Positions 18,958 to 28,000 of a stretch of 64,000 nucleotides of DNA are shown here, piece after piece. Source of the DNA: Arsukibacterium sp. UBA3155 (lineage in GTDB: Bacteria > Pseudomonadota > Gammaproteobacteria > Enterobacterales > Alteromonadaceae); contig DEYP01000013.1 of assembly GCA_002364615.1 (NCBI GenBank), positions 1 to 64,000 on the forward strand, in the 5' to 3' direction. How positions within the stretch are numbered: the stretch's first letter is position 1; every line of letters begins with the position of its first letter. The notes beneath the pieces are model-generated. The model had not been told where the DNA came from. It did not search any database and worked only from the letters and a program-made list of their open reading frames with translations. Made by a program: the position numbers and the translations under genes.

Positions 18958-19940
18958 GTAAACTCGTCAGCTGGCGCAGCTGCCTTATCGTCCTGGCAAT
19001 GATGATATTGCCGGTTGGACTGTTAGTGGCAAATTTCCATAGCGGTACGGAGTTAGTACGTCTAAGAAATGCGATGGTGTTTAATGTTATCAGCATAGAG
19101 CAAAGCCAATGGCCGGGCGATCGCTTTCCGGCCTCTTTTCGCCAGGAAGACGCCCCGCTGCCAGACGCTATTGCCGACGTCATTATTAAGTCACAGCACA
19201 ACGACGATGCGCTGAAAACCATGTTACAGCAGGCAGCCGTATTAAAACTGGATCAGCGTCGGCGCGGCGGTGCCATTCAGGCCGATGTCAGCACCACACT
19301 GGCTCAAATTCAGCAACAACGTGGTTATTGCGCCGATTACACTGAAATTATCAATGTGTTCGGCCATGCGCTGGATATCCCGACACGGGAATGGGCACTG
19401 GCCTTTGATGGTTTTGGCGGCCATGGCCACGCCATTAACGAAATATGGGATCAACAGGCTAAGCGCTGGATTATGCTGGACGTGTTTAACGGCTTTTACC
19501 CGCTAAACCAGCAGCAACAGCCAATGTCGGTGCTGGAGTTTAAGCAGCAGCTGATAGCTGATCGCAGCCAGATCATCCTGAAAAGACTGTCCGACCAGAC
19601 TTTTGGCTTTAAAGACGATGCCCAGGCCCTGGATTATTACTACAATGGCCGGCATCAGTTTTATTTGTGGTGGGCCAACGCCAATATTAGTTATGATGAG
19701 CATCTGCTAATTAAACTTGCGGCAAAAGTGTCTCCGCATCTGGAGCAAATGACCGCCATCATCAGTGGCCAGTTCCCGCCATTAATGGCGATAGCTGAGC
19801 CTGAAAACCTGCATATGATTAACACTATGCAACGACTTAAACTGATGCTTTGGGTGTTATTCTTTTACGAGTTACTGCTGTCATTACTGCTGCTGGTCAT
19901 GCTAATCACCCTAATTTTTCGAAAACGAGCACGGACCTAA
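18948..19940 (+). CDS. Transglutaminase-like membrane-anchored protein
   Basis: A 330-aa protein with one N-terminal membrane segment (about 8-28), a transglutaminase-like core and a second membrane helix at the C-terminus (about 300-323). The papain-like triad is visible: Cys128 in RGYCADYT, His161 in GHGHAINEIWD, and Asp178 in IMLDVFNG. The core probably faces the periplasm. Such proteins are frequent in XrtA loci, but the substrate is unknown. The start overlaps the dehydrogenase by 10 nt; a GTG at 18954 is an alternative. Confidence 0.85.
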   Translation: MLVSKLVSWRSCLIVLAMMILPVGLLVANFHSGTELVRLRNAMVFNVISIEQSQWPGDRFPASFRQEDAPLPDAIADVIIKSQHNDDALKTMLQQAAVLKLDQRRRGGAIQADVSTTLAQIQQQRGYCADYTEIINVFGHALDIPTREWALAFDGFGGHGHAINEIWDQQAKRWIMLDVFNGFYPLNQQQQPMSVLEFKQQLIADRSQIILKRLSDQTFGFKDDAQALDYYYNGRHQFYLWWANANISYDEHLLIKLAAKVSPHLEQMTAIISGQFPPLMAIAEPENLHMINTMQRLKLMLWVLFFYELLLSLLLLVMLITLIFRKRART

Positions 19941-19941
19941 T

Positions 19942-21165
19942 ATGCAGCAACAAGGACAGTTACAGGTTTTGCATGTATTTGACCATTCGGTGCCGCTGCA
20001 CAGTGGCTATGCTTTTCGCAGCCTGGCCATTTTGCAGCAGCAACAACGGTTAAATATTACCACCCGCCAGCTTACCAGCAGTAAGCACTATTTAACCGGG
20101 CCAGCGCAGGAGCAGGTGGAAGGGTTAACCTTCCAGCGCACCAAACCGGGCTGGCTGGCTAAACTGCCGGTAATAAACCAGCTTGATGTCATACGTCAGT
20201 TGGAAAAGCAATTAACCAAAATGGTTAGGCAGCAAAAACCCGACATTATTCATGCGCACTCTCCATCTCTGAATGCACTGGCTGCCGCCAAAGTGGCGCG
20301 GCGCTTTGCTATTCCGCTGGTGTATGAAATGCGGGCGTCGTGGGAAGATGCCGCCGTAAGTCATGGCAGCTGTAAAGAAGGTGACTTGCGTTACCGGATT
20401 GGCCAGTATCTGGAAAAAAAAGCCCTTAACAGCGCCGATTATGTCGTCACCATTTGTCAGGGTTTAGCCAATCAGATTGAACAATGGGGCGTTGCCAGAG
20501 ACCGGATCACCGTAGTAGCCAATGCCGTTGATATCAGTGCTTTTAACCCGGTAACCGAAAAAGATCAGGGGCTTGAGCAAAGCCTGAATTTGCAGGGTAA
20601 AACCGTACTGGGTTTTCTCGGCTCTTTCTATCGCTACGAGGGACTGCATATTCTGCTGGATGCCTTTGCCCAATTGCAGCCACAGCATCCTGATCTCAGG
20701 TTATTGCTGGTTGGGGGCGGCTTGCAGGAAGCGGCTCTGAAAGCTCAGGCAAACAATCTGAATATTGGCGACGCGGTTATTTTTACCGGACGGGTGGCTC
20801 ATAGTACCATCAGTCGTTATTACAGCCTGGCCGATATGTTTATTTACCCGCGTCAGGCCATCCGCTTAACAGAAATGGTTACGCCATTAAAGCCACTGGA
20901 AGCCATGGCCCAGCAAGGGTTAGTGGTGGCCTCTGATATCGGTGGCCATCGCGAGCTGGTGCGGCACAATGACACCGGTATTTTATTCGAGCCAGACAAC
21001 CCAGAGCAGTTAGCAAAGGTGTTAGCAGAATTACTGGCTAACCGGGATGACTGGCCCCGCATCAAACAAAATGGCCGCAACTTTGTGGCACAGGAACGCA
21101 CCTGGCAGCATACCGTCGCTGCTATTTTACCGGTTTATCAGCAGGTGTTACGTGAGAGCAAGTAG
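19942..21165 (+). CDS. Family 4 glycosyltransferase, XrtA system
   Basis: A 407-aa GT-B enzyme (TIGR04063-type). It shows HVFDHSVPLHSGYAFRS at the N-terminus, DIIHAHSPSLNALAA in the acceptor domain, and LGFLGSFYRYEGLH with VTPLKPLEAMAQQG in the donor domain. It starts 1 nt after the transglutaminase-like gene and overlaps the next glycosyltransferase by 14 nt. Confidence 0.94.
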   Translation: MQQQGQLQVLHVFDHSVPLHSGYAFRSLAILQQQQRLNITTRQLTSSKHYLTGPAQEQVEGLTFQRTKPGWLAKLPVINQLDVIRQLEKQLTKMVRQQKPDIIHAHSPSLNALAAAKVARRFAIPLVYEMRASWEDAAVSHGSCKEGDLRYRIGQYLEKKALNSADYVVTICQGLANQIEQWGVARDRITVVANAVDISAFNPVTEKDQGLEQSLNLQGKTVLGFLGSFYRYEGLHILLDAFAQLQPQHPDLRLLLVGGGLQEAALKAQANNLNIGDAVIFTGRVAHSTISRYYSLADMFIYPRQAIRLTEMVTPLKPLEAMAQQGLVVASDIGGHRELVRHNDTGILFEPDNPEQLAKVLAELLANRDDWPRIKQNGRNFVAQERTWQHTVAAILPVYQQVLRESK

Positions 21166-22267
21166 TGCTACGAAGCGGTCCAGGGCACCACTAACCCTGG
21201 CGCTGGTCGGGCCCATCCCGCCACCAGCGGGCGGCATGGCAATGCAAACTGCTCAACTACTGCGACTACTGACCGAGACAGACCAGATAAACGTCAAGCT
21301 GGTGGCCGTGAATCCGCCCTACCGGCCCCAATGGGTTGCTAACATTCCGGTATTACGGGCGCTGTGCAGGTTACTTCCCTACTTCTGGCAATTACATAAA
21401 GTGTTTAAACATAGTGATGTGGTGCATCTGATGGCTAACTCAGGCTGGGCCTGGCACTTGTTTGCCGCACCGGCTATCTGGCTGGCGGCCTGGCATAAAG
21501 TACCGGTTATTGTGAACTACCGCGGCGGCCTGGCAGCAGAGTTTTTAAGTAAACAACAGCGCTGGTTATTACCATCGCTTCGCAAAGCCAGCGTTATCGT
21601 GACTCCCAGTGCTTTTTTGCAACAGGTGTTTGCCCACTATCAGCTAAACTGCCAAATCATTCCCAATATTGTGGATACCCGCATTTTCAAAGGCGAACTT
21701 AAACCCAGCTTAACTGCGGCGCCGCATCTGGTGGTCACCCGTAACCTGGAAGCCATATACGATATTGCCACAGCGATTCGTGCTTTTGCCATTATTAACA
21801 AGCAACTGCCTTCATCCCGGCTTAGCATTGCCGGCAGCGGCCCTGAACTGGCCGCACTTCAGCAACTGGTAATTAAACTGCAACTCAGTAACAAAGTATC
21901 CTTTCCAGGCAAGCTGGATCGGCAGCAAATGGCAGCGCTTTATGCCGAAGCCGATATTATGCTTAACCCGAGTACGGCCGATAACATGCCAAATTCTATA
22001 CTTGAAGCAATGGCAGCCAGTGTGTTGGTGGTCTCTACTGATGTGGGTGGTATACCCTTTATGGTAGATGATGGCAAAGATACCATACTGGTACCGGTGG
22101 CAATGCCCGAGCAAATGGCCAGTGCAGTGCTGTCCCTGATCGCCGAGCCGGACCTGGCGGCCACTTTGGTTGCCAATGCCAGATTAAAAGTAAACCAATA
22201 TCAGCCTGCGCAAGTGCTGCCAGACTGGTTGCGTTTATACCAACAATGTGAGCAAGCTAATGCGTGA
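21152..22267 (+). CDS. Family 4 glycosyltransferase
   Basis: About 371 aa. A GT4 enzyme with LVGPIPPPAGGMAMQT in the N-terminal domain, VIVNYRGGLAAEFL, and the donor motif PSTADNMPNSILEAMAAS. The GTG at 21152 is chosen because AGCAGG lies 7 nt upstream and because the gene then overlaps its neighbour by only 14 nt. A longer in-frame reading from 21047 adds residues with no family resemblance. Confidence 0.9.
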   Translation: MRASSATKRSRAPLTLALVGPIPPPAGGMAMQTAQLLRLLTETDQINVKLVAVNPPYRPQWVANIPVLRALCRLLPYFWQLHKVFKHSDVVHLMANSGWAWHLFAAPAIWLAAWHKVPVIVNYRGGLAAEFLSKQQRWLLPSLRKASVIVTPSAFLQQVFAHYQLNCQIIPNIVDTRIFKGELKPSLTAAPHLVVTRNLEAIYDIATAIRAFAIINKQLPSSRLSIAGSGPELAALQQLVIKLQLSNKVSFPGKLDRQQMAALYAEADIMLNPSTADNMPNSILEAMAASVLVVSTDVGGIPFMVDDGKDTILVPVAMPEQMASAVLSLIAEPDLAATLVANARLKVNQYQPAQVLPDWLRLYQQCEQANA

Positions 22268-23588
22268 TTATCTTATTCTGTTGGTCATTATTGCCTGTAT
22301 TCCGTTTATTTTGCGCCGCCCATTTTTCGGTGTGCTGGTCTGGTGCTGGATCAGTTATATGGTGCCGCACCGCCTCGGCTGGGGCTTTATTCAAACGCTG
22401 CCAGTGGCGTCAGTAATTGGTTTAGTTTTTTTAGTCAGTTATTTATTTAGTAAAGAGCCGAAAAAGATCCCGCTAAGCAGCCCCATCGTGTTTTTGCTGC
22501 TATTTAATCTCTGGATGGTAATTACCTTTATTATGAGCGTGAAAGACCCTTATGTGATTTCACAGTTTGAAAAAATCATGAAAATTCAATTTATGACACT
22601 AATTGTTTTGGCCATGCTTACCACCCGACAACGGATTGAACAAGCACTGTGGGTAGTCGCATTAAGCGTTGGCTTTTACGGTATTAAAGGCGGTATTTAC
22701 ACCATTCAGACAGCAGGTGGAGGACGGGTCTGGGGACCAACCGGCGGCTTTTTCTTTGGTAATAACGAGCTGGCGCTTACTCTCTTTATAATTTTGCCAA
22801 TACTATTTTACCTGCGTCATCTGATCCCCGCCGACAAACGCTGGCTTCGTTTGGGCTTATTAGCAGCCATGGGCTTAATTGTATTAGCGGCGCTCGGCAC
22901 CCAAAGCCGGGGTGGTCTGGTAGCCTGTATCGCGGTGGGGTTTTTCCTGTGGTTAAAAGGCCCGAATAAGCTGGCAATAGCACTGGTTATTTTGTTGGCG
23001 ACCCCCGTTCTGTATCAGTTTATGCCACAAAGTTGGCATGATCGAATGGCCACCATTATCGAACCAGATCGGGAAAGTTACGACGGTTCAGTTAAAGGCC
23101 GCTTTAACGCCTGGGAAATGGCCTTTAATATGGCCAAAGACCGGCCCTTCGGTGGTGGTTTAAACGGTTTTAAAGCTGAAAATTTTTATTTGTATGCACC
23201 AGAGCCAAATCGTAAGCATGACTCACATAGTATCTATTTTCAGGTCATGGGCCATCATGGTTTTATTGGCTTTTTTCTATGGCTGGCAATTTATCTCAGC
23301 ACCTGGCGTAACGCGAAACAAACCATCAAGCTAACCCATAAACGTGACGACTTAAAATGGGCTGCATTTATAGCAAAAATGCTGCAGTGCAGTTTAATCG
23401 CCTATGCTGCTGGCGGCGCCTTTCTGGGGCTGGCTTACTTTGACTTGCCTTTTCATCTGGTTATCACCGTGGTCGCGCTGCAAGTTGTGGTCAGAAAACA
23501 ACTTGCTGAAGAGAAAGCGCAGCTCAAAACCACAGAGCGGCATGTGCAGGATACATATAGCCCTCACCTGAGGCGCCAGAATGACTAA
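22260..23588 (+). CDS. O-antigen-ligase/polymerase-like membrane protein, XrtA system
   Basis: About 442 aa with 10 or more membrane helices and the Wzy/WaaL-type central loop (TIGR03097-type, putative O-glycosylation ligase). The conserved part is RFNAWEMAFNMAKDRPFGGG followed by KHDSHSIYFQVMGHHG, a periplasmic loop with Arg and His residues typical of ligases. It may polymerise the repeat unit or attach glycan to protein. ATG 22260 overlaps the upstream gene by 8 nt; GTG 22248 is also possible. Confidence 0.9.
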   Translation: MRDYLILLVIIACIPFILRRPFFGVLVWCWISYMVPHRLGWGFIQTLPVASVIGLVFLVSYLFSKEPKKIPLSSPIVFLLLFNLWMVITFIMSVKDPYVISQFEKIMKIQFMTLIVLAMLTTRQRIEQALWVVALSVGFYGIKGGIYTIQTAGGGRVWGPTGGFFFGNNELALTLFIILPILFYLRHLIPADKRWLRLGLLAAMGLIVLAALGTQSRGGLVACIAVGFFLWLKGPNKLAIALVILLATPVLYQFMPQSWHDRMATIIEPDRESYDGSVKGRFNAWEMAFNMAKDRPFGGGLNGFKAENFYLYAPEPNRKHDSHSIYFQVMGHHGFIGFFLWLAIYLSTWRNAKQTIKLTHKRDDLKWAAFIAKMLQCSLIAYAAGGAFLGLAYFDLPFHLVITVVALQVVVRKQLAEEKAQLKTTERHVQDTYSPHLRRQND

Positions 23589-24930
23589 TTTATACACCCA
23601 ATTGGTGAGCAAAGTGCTGTTCCGACTGCACGAACGGCTAAAAGGCCATTCCACTTATAAGATGCTGGCAAGGCTGGAACAAAGCCAATGGTTAAGTTCG
23701 CAGCAAATAGCACAGATACAGCAACAGCGCTTGCAGCAGTTTATCGCCGATATCAGTAACCGCTCGCCCTATTATCAGCAACTTTTTAAGGCTGAAGGCC
23801 TGAGCGCCAGCGATATCAATACCATTGCCGATTTAAGCAAGCTGCCCTTTTTAACCAAACAACTTATTACCGACAATCAGCAGGCGCTGTGCAGCGAACC
23901 ACAACACACATTGCAGCGTTACAATACCGGTGGTTCCAGTGGTATACCGCTTATTTTCTATATGGGTAAAGCCCGGGTCAGCCACGACGTGGCGGCCAAG
24001 CTCAGGGCTACCCGCTGGTGGGATGTCGATATTGGTGACCCAGAAGTGGTGCTGTGGGGCTCGCCAATTGAACTTGGCAAACAGGATAAAATTAAAAAAG
24101 TACGTGATACGCTGTTTCGCTCCTATCTATTACCGGCATTCGAATTTACCCCGGCGCATATCGAGGCCTACCTTAAGCAATTACAGCAGTTAAAACCGAA
24201 AATGCTGTTTGGTTATCCGTCGGTTATTCACCAGTTAGCGCTGGCAGCAGAAGCGCGGCAGCTGTCGCTGGCTGAGCTTGGCGTTAAAGTAGTATTTGTT
24301 ACCTCGGAAATGCTGTTTGAACATCAGCGTGCGGTTATTGAACGGGTATTTAATTGTCCGGTTGCTAATGGCTATGGCGCCCGCGATGCCGGCTTTATAG
24401 CTCATCAATGCCCGGCCGGCAGTTTGCATATCAGTGCTGAAGATATTATCGTGGAAATAATTGATAACAATGGCAAAGTATTGCCAACTGGCGAAAGCGG
24501 TGAAATTGTTATAACCCATCTACAAACCCAGGCATTTCCGTTTGTCCGTTATCGCACCGGCGATATGGGGCAATTGTCAGACACACCCTGCAGCTGCGGC
24601 AGGGGCCTGCCAATACTGGCTCATGTCAGCGGCCGCACCACCGACTTTATACTGACGACCGCCGGCGATAAACTGCATGCTTTATCACTGATTTATGTGC
24701 TGCGGGATTTAAAAGAAATCAGGCAATTTAAGATTATTCAGCATAGCCTTACGGAGGTTGAAGTACAGCTGGTATGTGTTGCACCATTGAGTGAGTCTTT
24801 AGCGACACACATTGTCAGTCAGTTTCAACAGCGCCTTGGAACAGATTGCAATGTTACACTGAAACAGCGGGACGTCATTGCCAGCCTGCCAAATGGGAAA
24901 CATCGATATGTTGAATCTAAACTGGCGTAG
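23581..24930 (+). CDS. CapK/PaaK-like adenylate-forming protein
   Basis: A 449-aa member of the phenylacetate-CoA-ligase-like (CapK) branch of the ANL superfamily. The ATP-binding loop is YNTGGSSGIPL, followed by NGYGARDAGFIAHQCP, RYRTGDMG and a C-terminal domain. It contains a Cys-rich segment TPCSCGRGLPIL. CapK proteins are common in polysaccharide loci and are thought to activate a carboxylate; the substrate is unknown. It overlaps the ligase gene by 8 nt. Confidence 0.9.
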   Translation: MTNLYTQLVSKVLFRLHERLKGHSTYKMLARLEQSQWLSSQQIAQIQQQRLQQFIADISNRSPYYQQLFKAEGLSASDINTIADLSKLPFLTKQLITDNQQALCSEPQHTLQRYNTGGSSGIPLIFYMGKARVSHDVAAKLRATRWWDVDIGDPEVVLWGSPIELGKQDKIKKVRDTLFRSYLLPAFEFTPAHIEAYLKQLQQLKPKMLFGYPSVIHQLALAAEARQLSLAELGVKVVFVTSEMLFEHQRAVIERVFNCPVANGYGARDAGFIAHQCPAGSLHISAEDIIVEIIDNNGKVLPTGESGEIVITHLQTQAFPFVRYRTGDMGQLSDTPCSCGRGLPILAHVSGRTTDFILTTAGDKLHALSLIYVLRDLKEIRQFKIIQHSLTEVEVQLVCVAPLSESLATHIVSQFQQRLGTDCNVTLKQRDVIASLPNGKHRYVESKLA

Positions 24931-26353
24931 TAAAATAGCCGTACTGGTTGCCCTTTCACTGTTCTGCAGTCTGCCACTGTCTGCAAGCTCGCTAACCGCA
25001 GAGCAAATTGTGGCTATTGATTGGCACGAGGGCAATGACAACCTGGAAGGTGCCAGCCGCAGCTACAGTTATGCCGCTGCTTATATCAGTTGGCCAGATG
25101 AGCATATGGGTGCCTGGATAGACCAAAACAGCGTTTTTTTAGGTAACAAGGCTTTTGCTGAGCAGCGGATTAGCCGGGCACAAACAAATAAGCAGGTAAG
25201 CTGGCAGATAACAGCGCTGGTAAAACAAATAAGCAGCACCACCCAACCGAATATTGACTTGTTATTACATGGCAAGGACAGTAAAGGCACCACCGTTTTT
25301 CATAGCAAAGAATCGGATATTAGCCAGGCGCCTACCCTGATAATTACCACAAATTCGGGCGCTATTATCAAAACCACTACCCTTATGGACAGCTATCTGG
25401 ATGAAAGCACATTTCGCTCGCTTGGCCATAGTAAAAATTTAAAAGCCGGTGAGCGGAATCTCAGTTTGCTACGTTTTCCTGTGCCCAAACTGCCTGCCGG
25501 TGAGCGTATCGGCAGCGCTGAATTGCAACTTACCGTCAAAAAACAATTTGGCTCCAGCAATATTGGCGTATTCTGGCTGGCCAGGCCTGCAACAAAGGCC
25601 GACGTTTTACCGGAGTTCACTAAAAACCAAATTATTTTCAACGAGGACTTTTCTGAGCGCAATTGGGCCGCTAACTGGAGCAGTCTGGACCGACGCAGCC
25701 TCAGCGACCGAGTTCCTGCACCGACACGTCCAGATAACTATGCCCTGAAAGTTGAATTTAACCCGGCGCAGAATCTGGCGCTCAATTTAGTTTTACTTCT
25801 TAAATCAGTACAAAGTGAAGAGCCCGAAGCGTTATATTTTCAGTACGATTTATATCTGACAGATAACTGGCTGGCAACCAAAGGCGGCGGCAAGTTCCCG
25901 GGTTTAGCCGGCACCTATAATAAAGCAGGCTGGGGCGGCCGCTCTGCTGATGGCAGCAATGGCTGGTCGGCCCGCGGTCAGTTTGCTGATACCATTAATA
26001 GCGACGATAAATTTGATAACAGCACGCCATTAGGTTTTTATGCCTATTATCCCGACAATGGCCAGAATCATGGTGCCACCCTGTTTTGGGATAGTAGCGA
26101 CAACCTGATAAAGCCAGGGCAATGGTACCGGATTACTCAGTACGTTAAATTGAACACTCCAACTAAAGCGGATGGTGTATTAAAAGCCTGGATCGACCAG
26201 CAGCAGGTATTTGAACAAACTAATATCCGATTTCGTGATACTGCTGAACTTAAAATTGAACGGCTTTGGTTAAACTTCTATCATGGCGGCACGGCTAAGC
26301 CTGTGCAGCCAATGACGTTGTATATTGACAACGTTATGCTGGCAACGGAATAG
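24908..26353 (+). CDS. Secreted DNRLRE-domain / polysaccharide-lyase-14-like protein
   Basis: About 481 aa with a signal peptide (IAVLVALSLFCSLPLSASS). Residues ~35-200 resemble a DNRLRE-type beta domain (ASRSYSYAAAYISW..., GERNLSLLRFPVPKL). Residues ~240-480 have the jelly-roll pattern of family 14 polysaccharide lyases: GGGKFPGLAGTYN, then WSARGQF, ATLFWDSS and a long WYRITQYVKLNTPTKADG strand. It is predicted to bind or cleave an acidic polysaccharide in the periplasm or outside, perhaps trimming the polymer made by this locus. ATG 24908 is the start that gives a proper signal peptide. It ends the first plus-strand operon. Confidence 0.75.
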   Translation: MLNLNWRSKIAVLVALSLFCSLPLSASSLTAEQIVAIDWHEGNDNLEGASRSYSYAAAYISWPDEHMGAWIDQNSVFLGNKAFAEQRISRAQTNKQVSWQITALVKQISSTTQPNIDLLLHGKDSKGTTVFHSKESDISQAPTLIITTNSGAIIKTTTLMDSYLDESTFRSLGHSKNLKAGERNLSLLRFPVPKLPAGERIGSAELQLTVKKQFGSSNIGVFWLARPATKADVLPEFTKNQIIFNEDFSERNWAANWSSLDRRSLSDRVPAPTRPDNYALKVEFNPAQNLALNLVLLLKSVQSEEPEALYFQYDLYLTDNWLATKGGGKFPGLAGTYNKAGWGGRSADGSNGWSARGQFADTINSDDKFDNSTPLGFYAYYPDNGQNHGATLFWDSSDNLIKPGQWYRITQYVKLNTPTKADGVLKAWIDQQQVFEQTNIRFRDTAELKIERLWLNFYHGGTAKPVQPMTLYIDNVMLATE

Positions 26354-26397
26354 CCAGCAGCGCATTACAGTTTTTTTGTACGGGGTGCATGCATAAC

Positions 26398-26413
26398 TGG
26401 CTATTTTTGTGCT
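26398..26413 (+). promoter_or_regulatory. possible sigma-54 promoter upstream of the flippase gene
   Basis: TGGCTATTTTTGTGCT has GG and GC separated by exactly 10 bp, with TGGC at -24 and TGC at -12. The other positions of the sigma-54 consensus are only partly met. It lies 52 nt upstream of the wzx-like start, in the 111-nt gap that separates two gene blocks. Weaker than the site at 51051. Confidence 0.4.
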
Positions 26414-26464
26414 TTATTGGTATAAAATACTTTGTAATTTCTTCAATAAAATGGATTTTCTGTA

Positions 26465-28000
26465 ATGCCCTCCTCGCCCGGCCAGGATAGCCAAGAGCAG
26501 CCTACTCAAGCCCAAAATAGCCATACCCAGAATAAAGTATATTCTGGGTCAGTGTTCATGTTAATTACCCGCTTGAGTATTAAATCGATTGGCATTGTCA
26601 GCTCCATTTTCCTGGCCCGGCTACTCACCCCCGAGGATTTTGGCCTGGTAGCCATCACCGTGGCGATTTATGCTTTTATTGAGTTATTTGGCGCCTTGGC
26701 ACTGGGTACAGCGTTAATTCAGCAAAAAACCAATAATTTAGACGACTACAATAGCGCCTGGACTTTTAATGTGTTGTTTGGCTTTGCCGCTGCACTTTGT
26801 CTGGTACTCATCGCTTCGCCGGTGGCAGGCTACTATCAGGATCCGCGCTTAGAGGATGTGTTGTATGTGATTGCCTTTGTCAGTATTTTATCGGGTTTTC
26901 ATAATATCGGGGTAATTAACTTTCAACGCGATCTGAATTTTCGCAAAGAATTGCAATTACAGCTAATTCCCAAAGTTATTAGCTTTGTCATTACCCTGAG
27001 CCTCGCGTTTATTTTCAGAAACTACTGGGCACTGGTGCTCGGGGTAGTCAGTCACCAACTAATCACGACAATTTACAGCTATATTATGCATCCGTTCAGG
27101 CCCCGTATTTGTTTTAAGTCTTTTAATAAACTCTTTAAGTTTTCCCGCTGGTTATTACTTAATAATGTCGTCAATTTTATTAACGATAAAGTCAGTCAAC
27201 TTATTGTTGGTAAGGCGCTATCGCCTACAGCACTGGGATATCTGGCACTGGGTAAAGAAATTGGCCAGCTACCGGGCAGTCATATTGCGCTGCCGATAAG
27301 TAAAGCTACTTTTCCGGTGTACTCGCGTTTTCAGGACAACCCGACTGAATTAAATAAAGCGTATTTAAATACTGTAGCGCTAACAGCCAGCCTAACCATT
27401 CCTGCCTCAATTGGTATAGCTATGGTAGCACCGCTGCTGGTCAGTGTGCTGCTCGGTGAGCAGTGGCTATCCATGGTGCCGCTGTTGCAATTACTGGCAC
27501 TGGCTAATATGTTCTTTAGTGTCACCTCAAATAACAGCTATATTTATCTGGCCGCTGGCAAACCGCATATAGCTTTTTTTATTAATTTAAGCAGATTAGC
27601 AGTGTTTTTTGCGCTGTTTATTCCGCTATTGCACTATAACGGCTTAATTGGCATTGGTCAGGCTAAACTAGGATCTACAGCACTAATGGTGTTGGTGATA
27701 CAGACCATTGTATTGCGTTTTTTAAAACTACCGGTATTGTCATTATTAAACGCCTTTATCCGCCCTGTTGCTGCCGGGCTAATTATGGCTGCGGCTGTTT
27801 GGGGTGTGCAGGTGACCGTGAATTTACCTTTTCCACTGCTGCAATTATTACTTGAAGTACTGACCGGCATTATAAGTTACATTGGCGTCACCCTGTTTAT
27901 CTGGCATCTGCAAGGTTACCCGGAGGGGTTTGAGCATAATATTTTCAGCCGTATGCGGATCAAGGGGTTTCCACCGACAATTAATAGCCCGCTGCCATGA
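26465..28000 (+). CDS. Oligosaccharide flippase (Wzx/MOP family)
   Basis: A 511-aa protein with about 12-14 membrane helices. The N-terminal SVFMLITRLSIKSIGIVSS and ARLLTPEDFGLVAI motifs are typical of lipopolysaccharide-translocating flippases (WzxC/MviN-like). It is expected to move lipid-linked repeat units across the inner membrane. The first ~30 residues are Gln/Ser-rich and cytoplasmic. It opens the second gene block and overlaps the next gene by 4 nt. Confidence 0.92.
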   Translation: MPSSPGQDSQEQPTQAQNSHTQNKVYSGSVFMLITRLSIKSIGIVSSIFLARLLTPEDFGLVAITVAIYAFIELFGALALGTALIQQKTNNLDDYNSAWTFNVLFGFAAALCLVLIASPVAGYYQDPRLEDVLYVIAFVSILSGFHNIGVINFQRDLNFRKELQLQLIPKVISFVITLSLAFIFRNYWALVLGVVSHQLITTIYSYIMHPFRPRICFKSFNKLFKFSRWLLLNNVVNFINDKVSQLIVGKALSPTALGYLALGKEIGQLPGSHIALPISKATFPVYSRFQDNPTELNKAYLNTVALTASLTIPASIGIAMVAPLLVSVLLGEQWLSMVPLLQLLALANMFFSVTSNNSYIYLAAGKPHIAFFINLSRLAVFFALFIPLLHYNGLIGIGQAKLGSTALMVLVIQTIVLRFLKLPVLSLLNAFIRPVAAGLIMAAAVWGVQVTVNLPFPLLQLLLEVLTGIISYIGVTLFIWHLQGYPEGFEHNIFSRMRIKGFPPTINSPLP

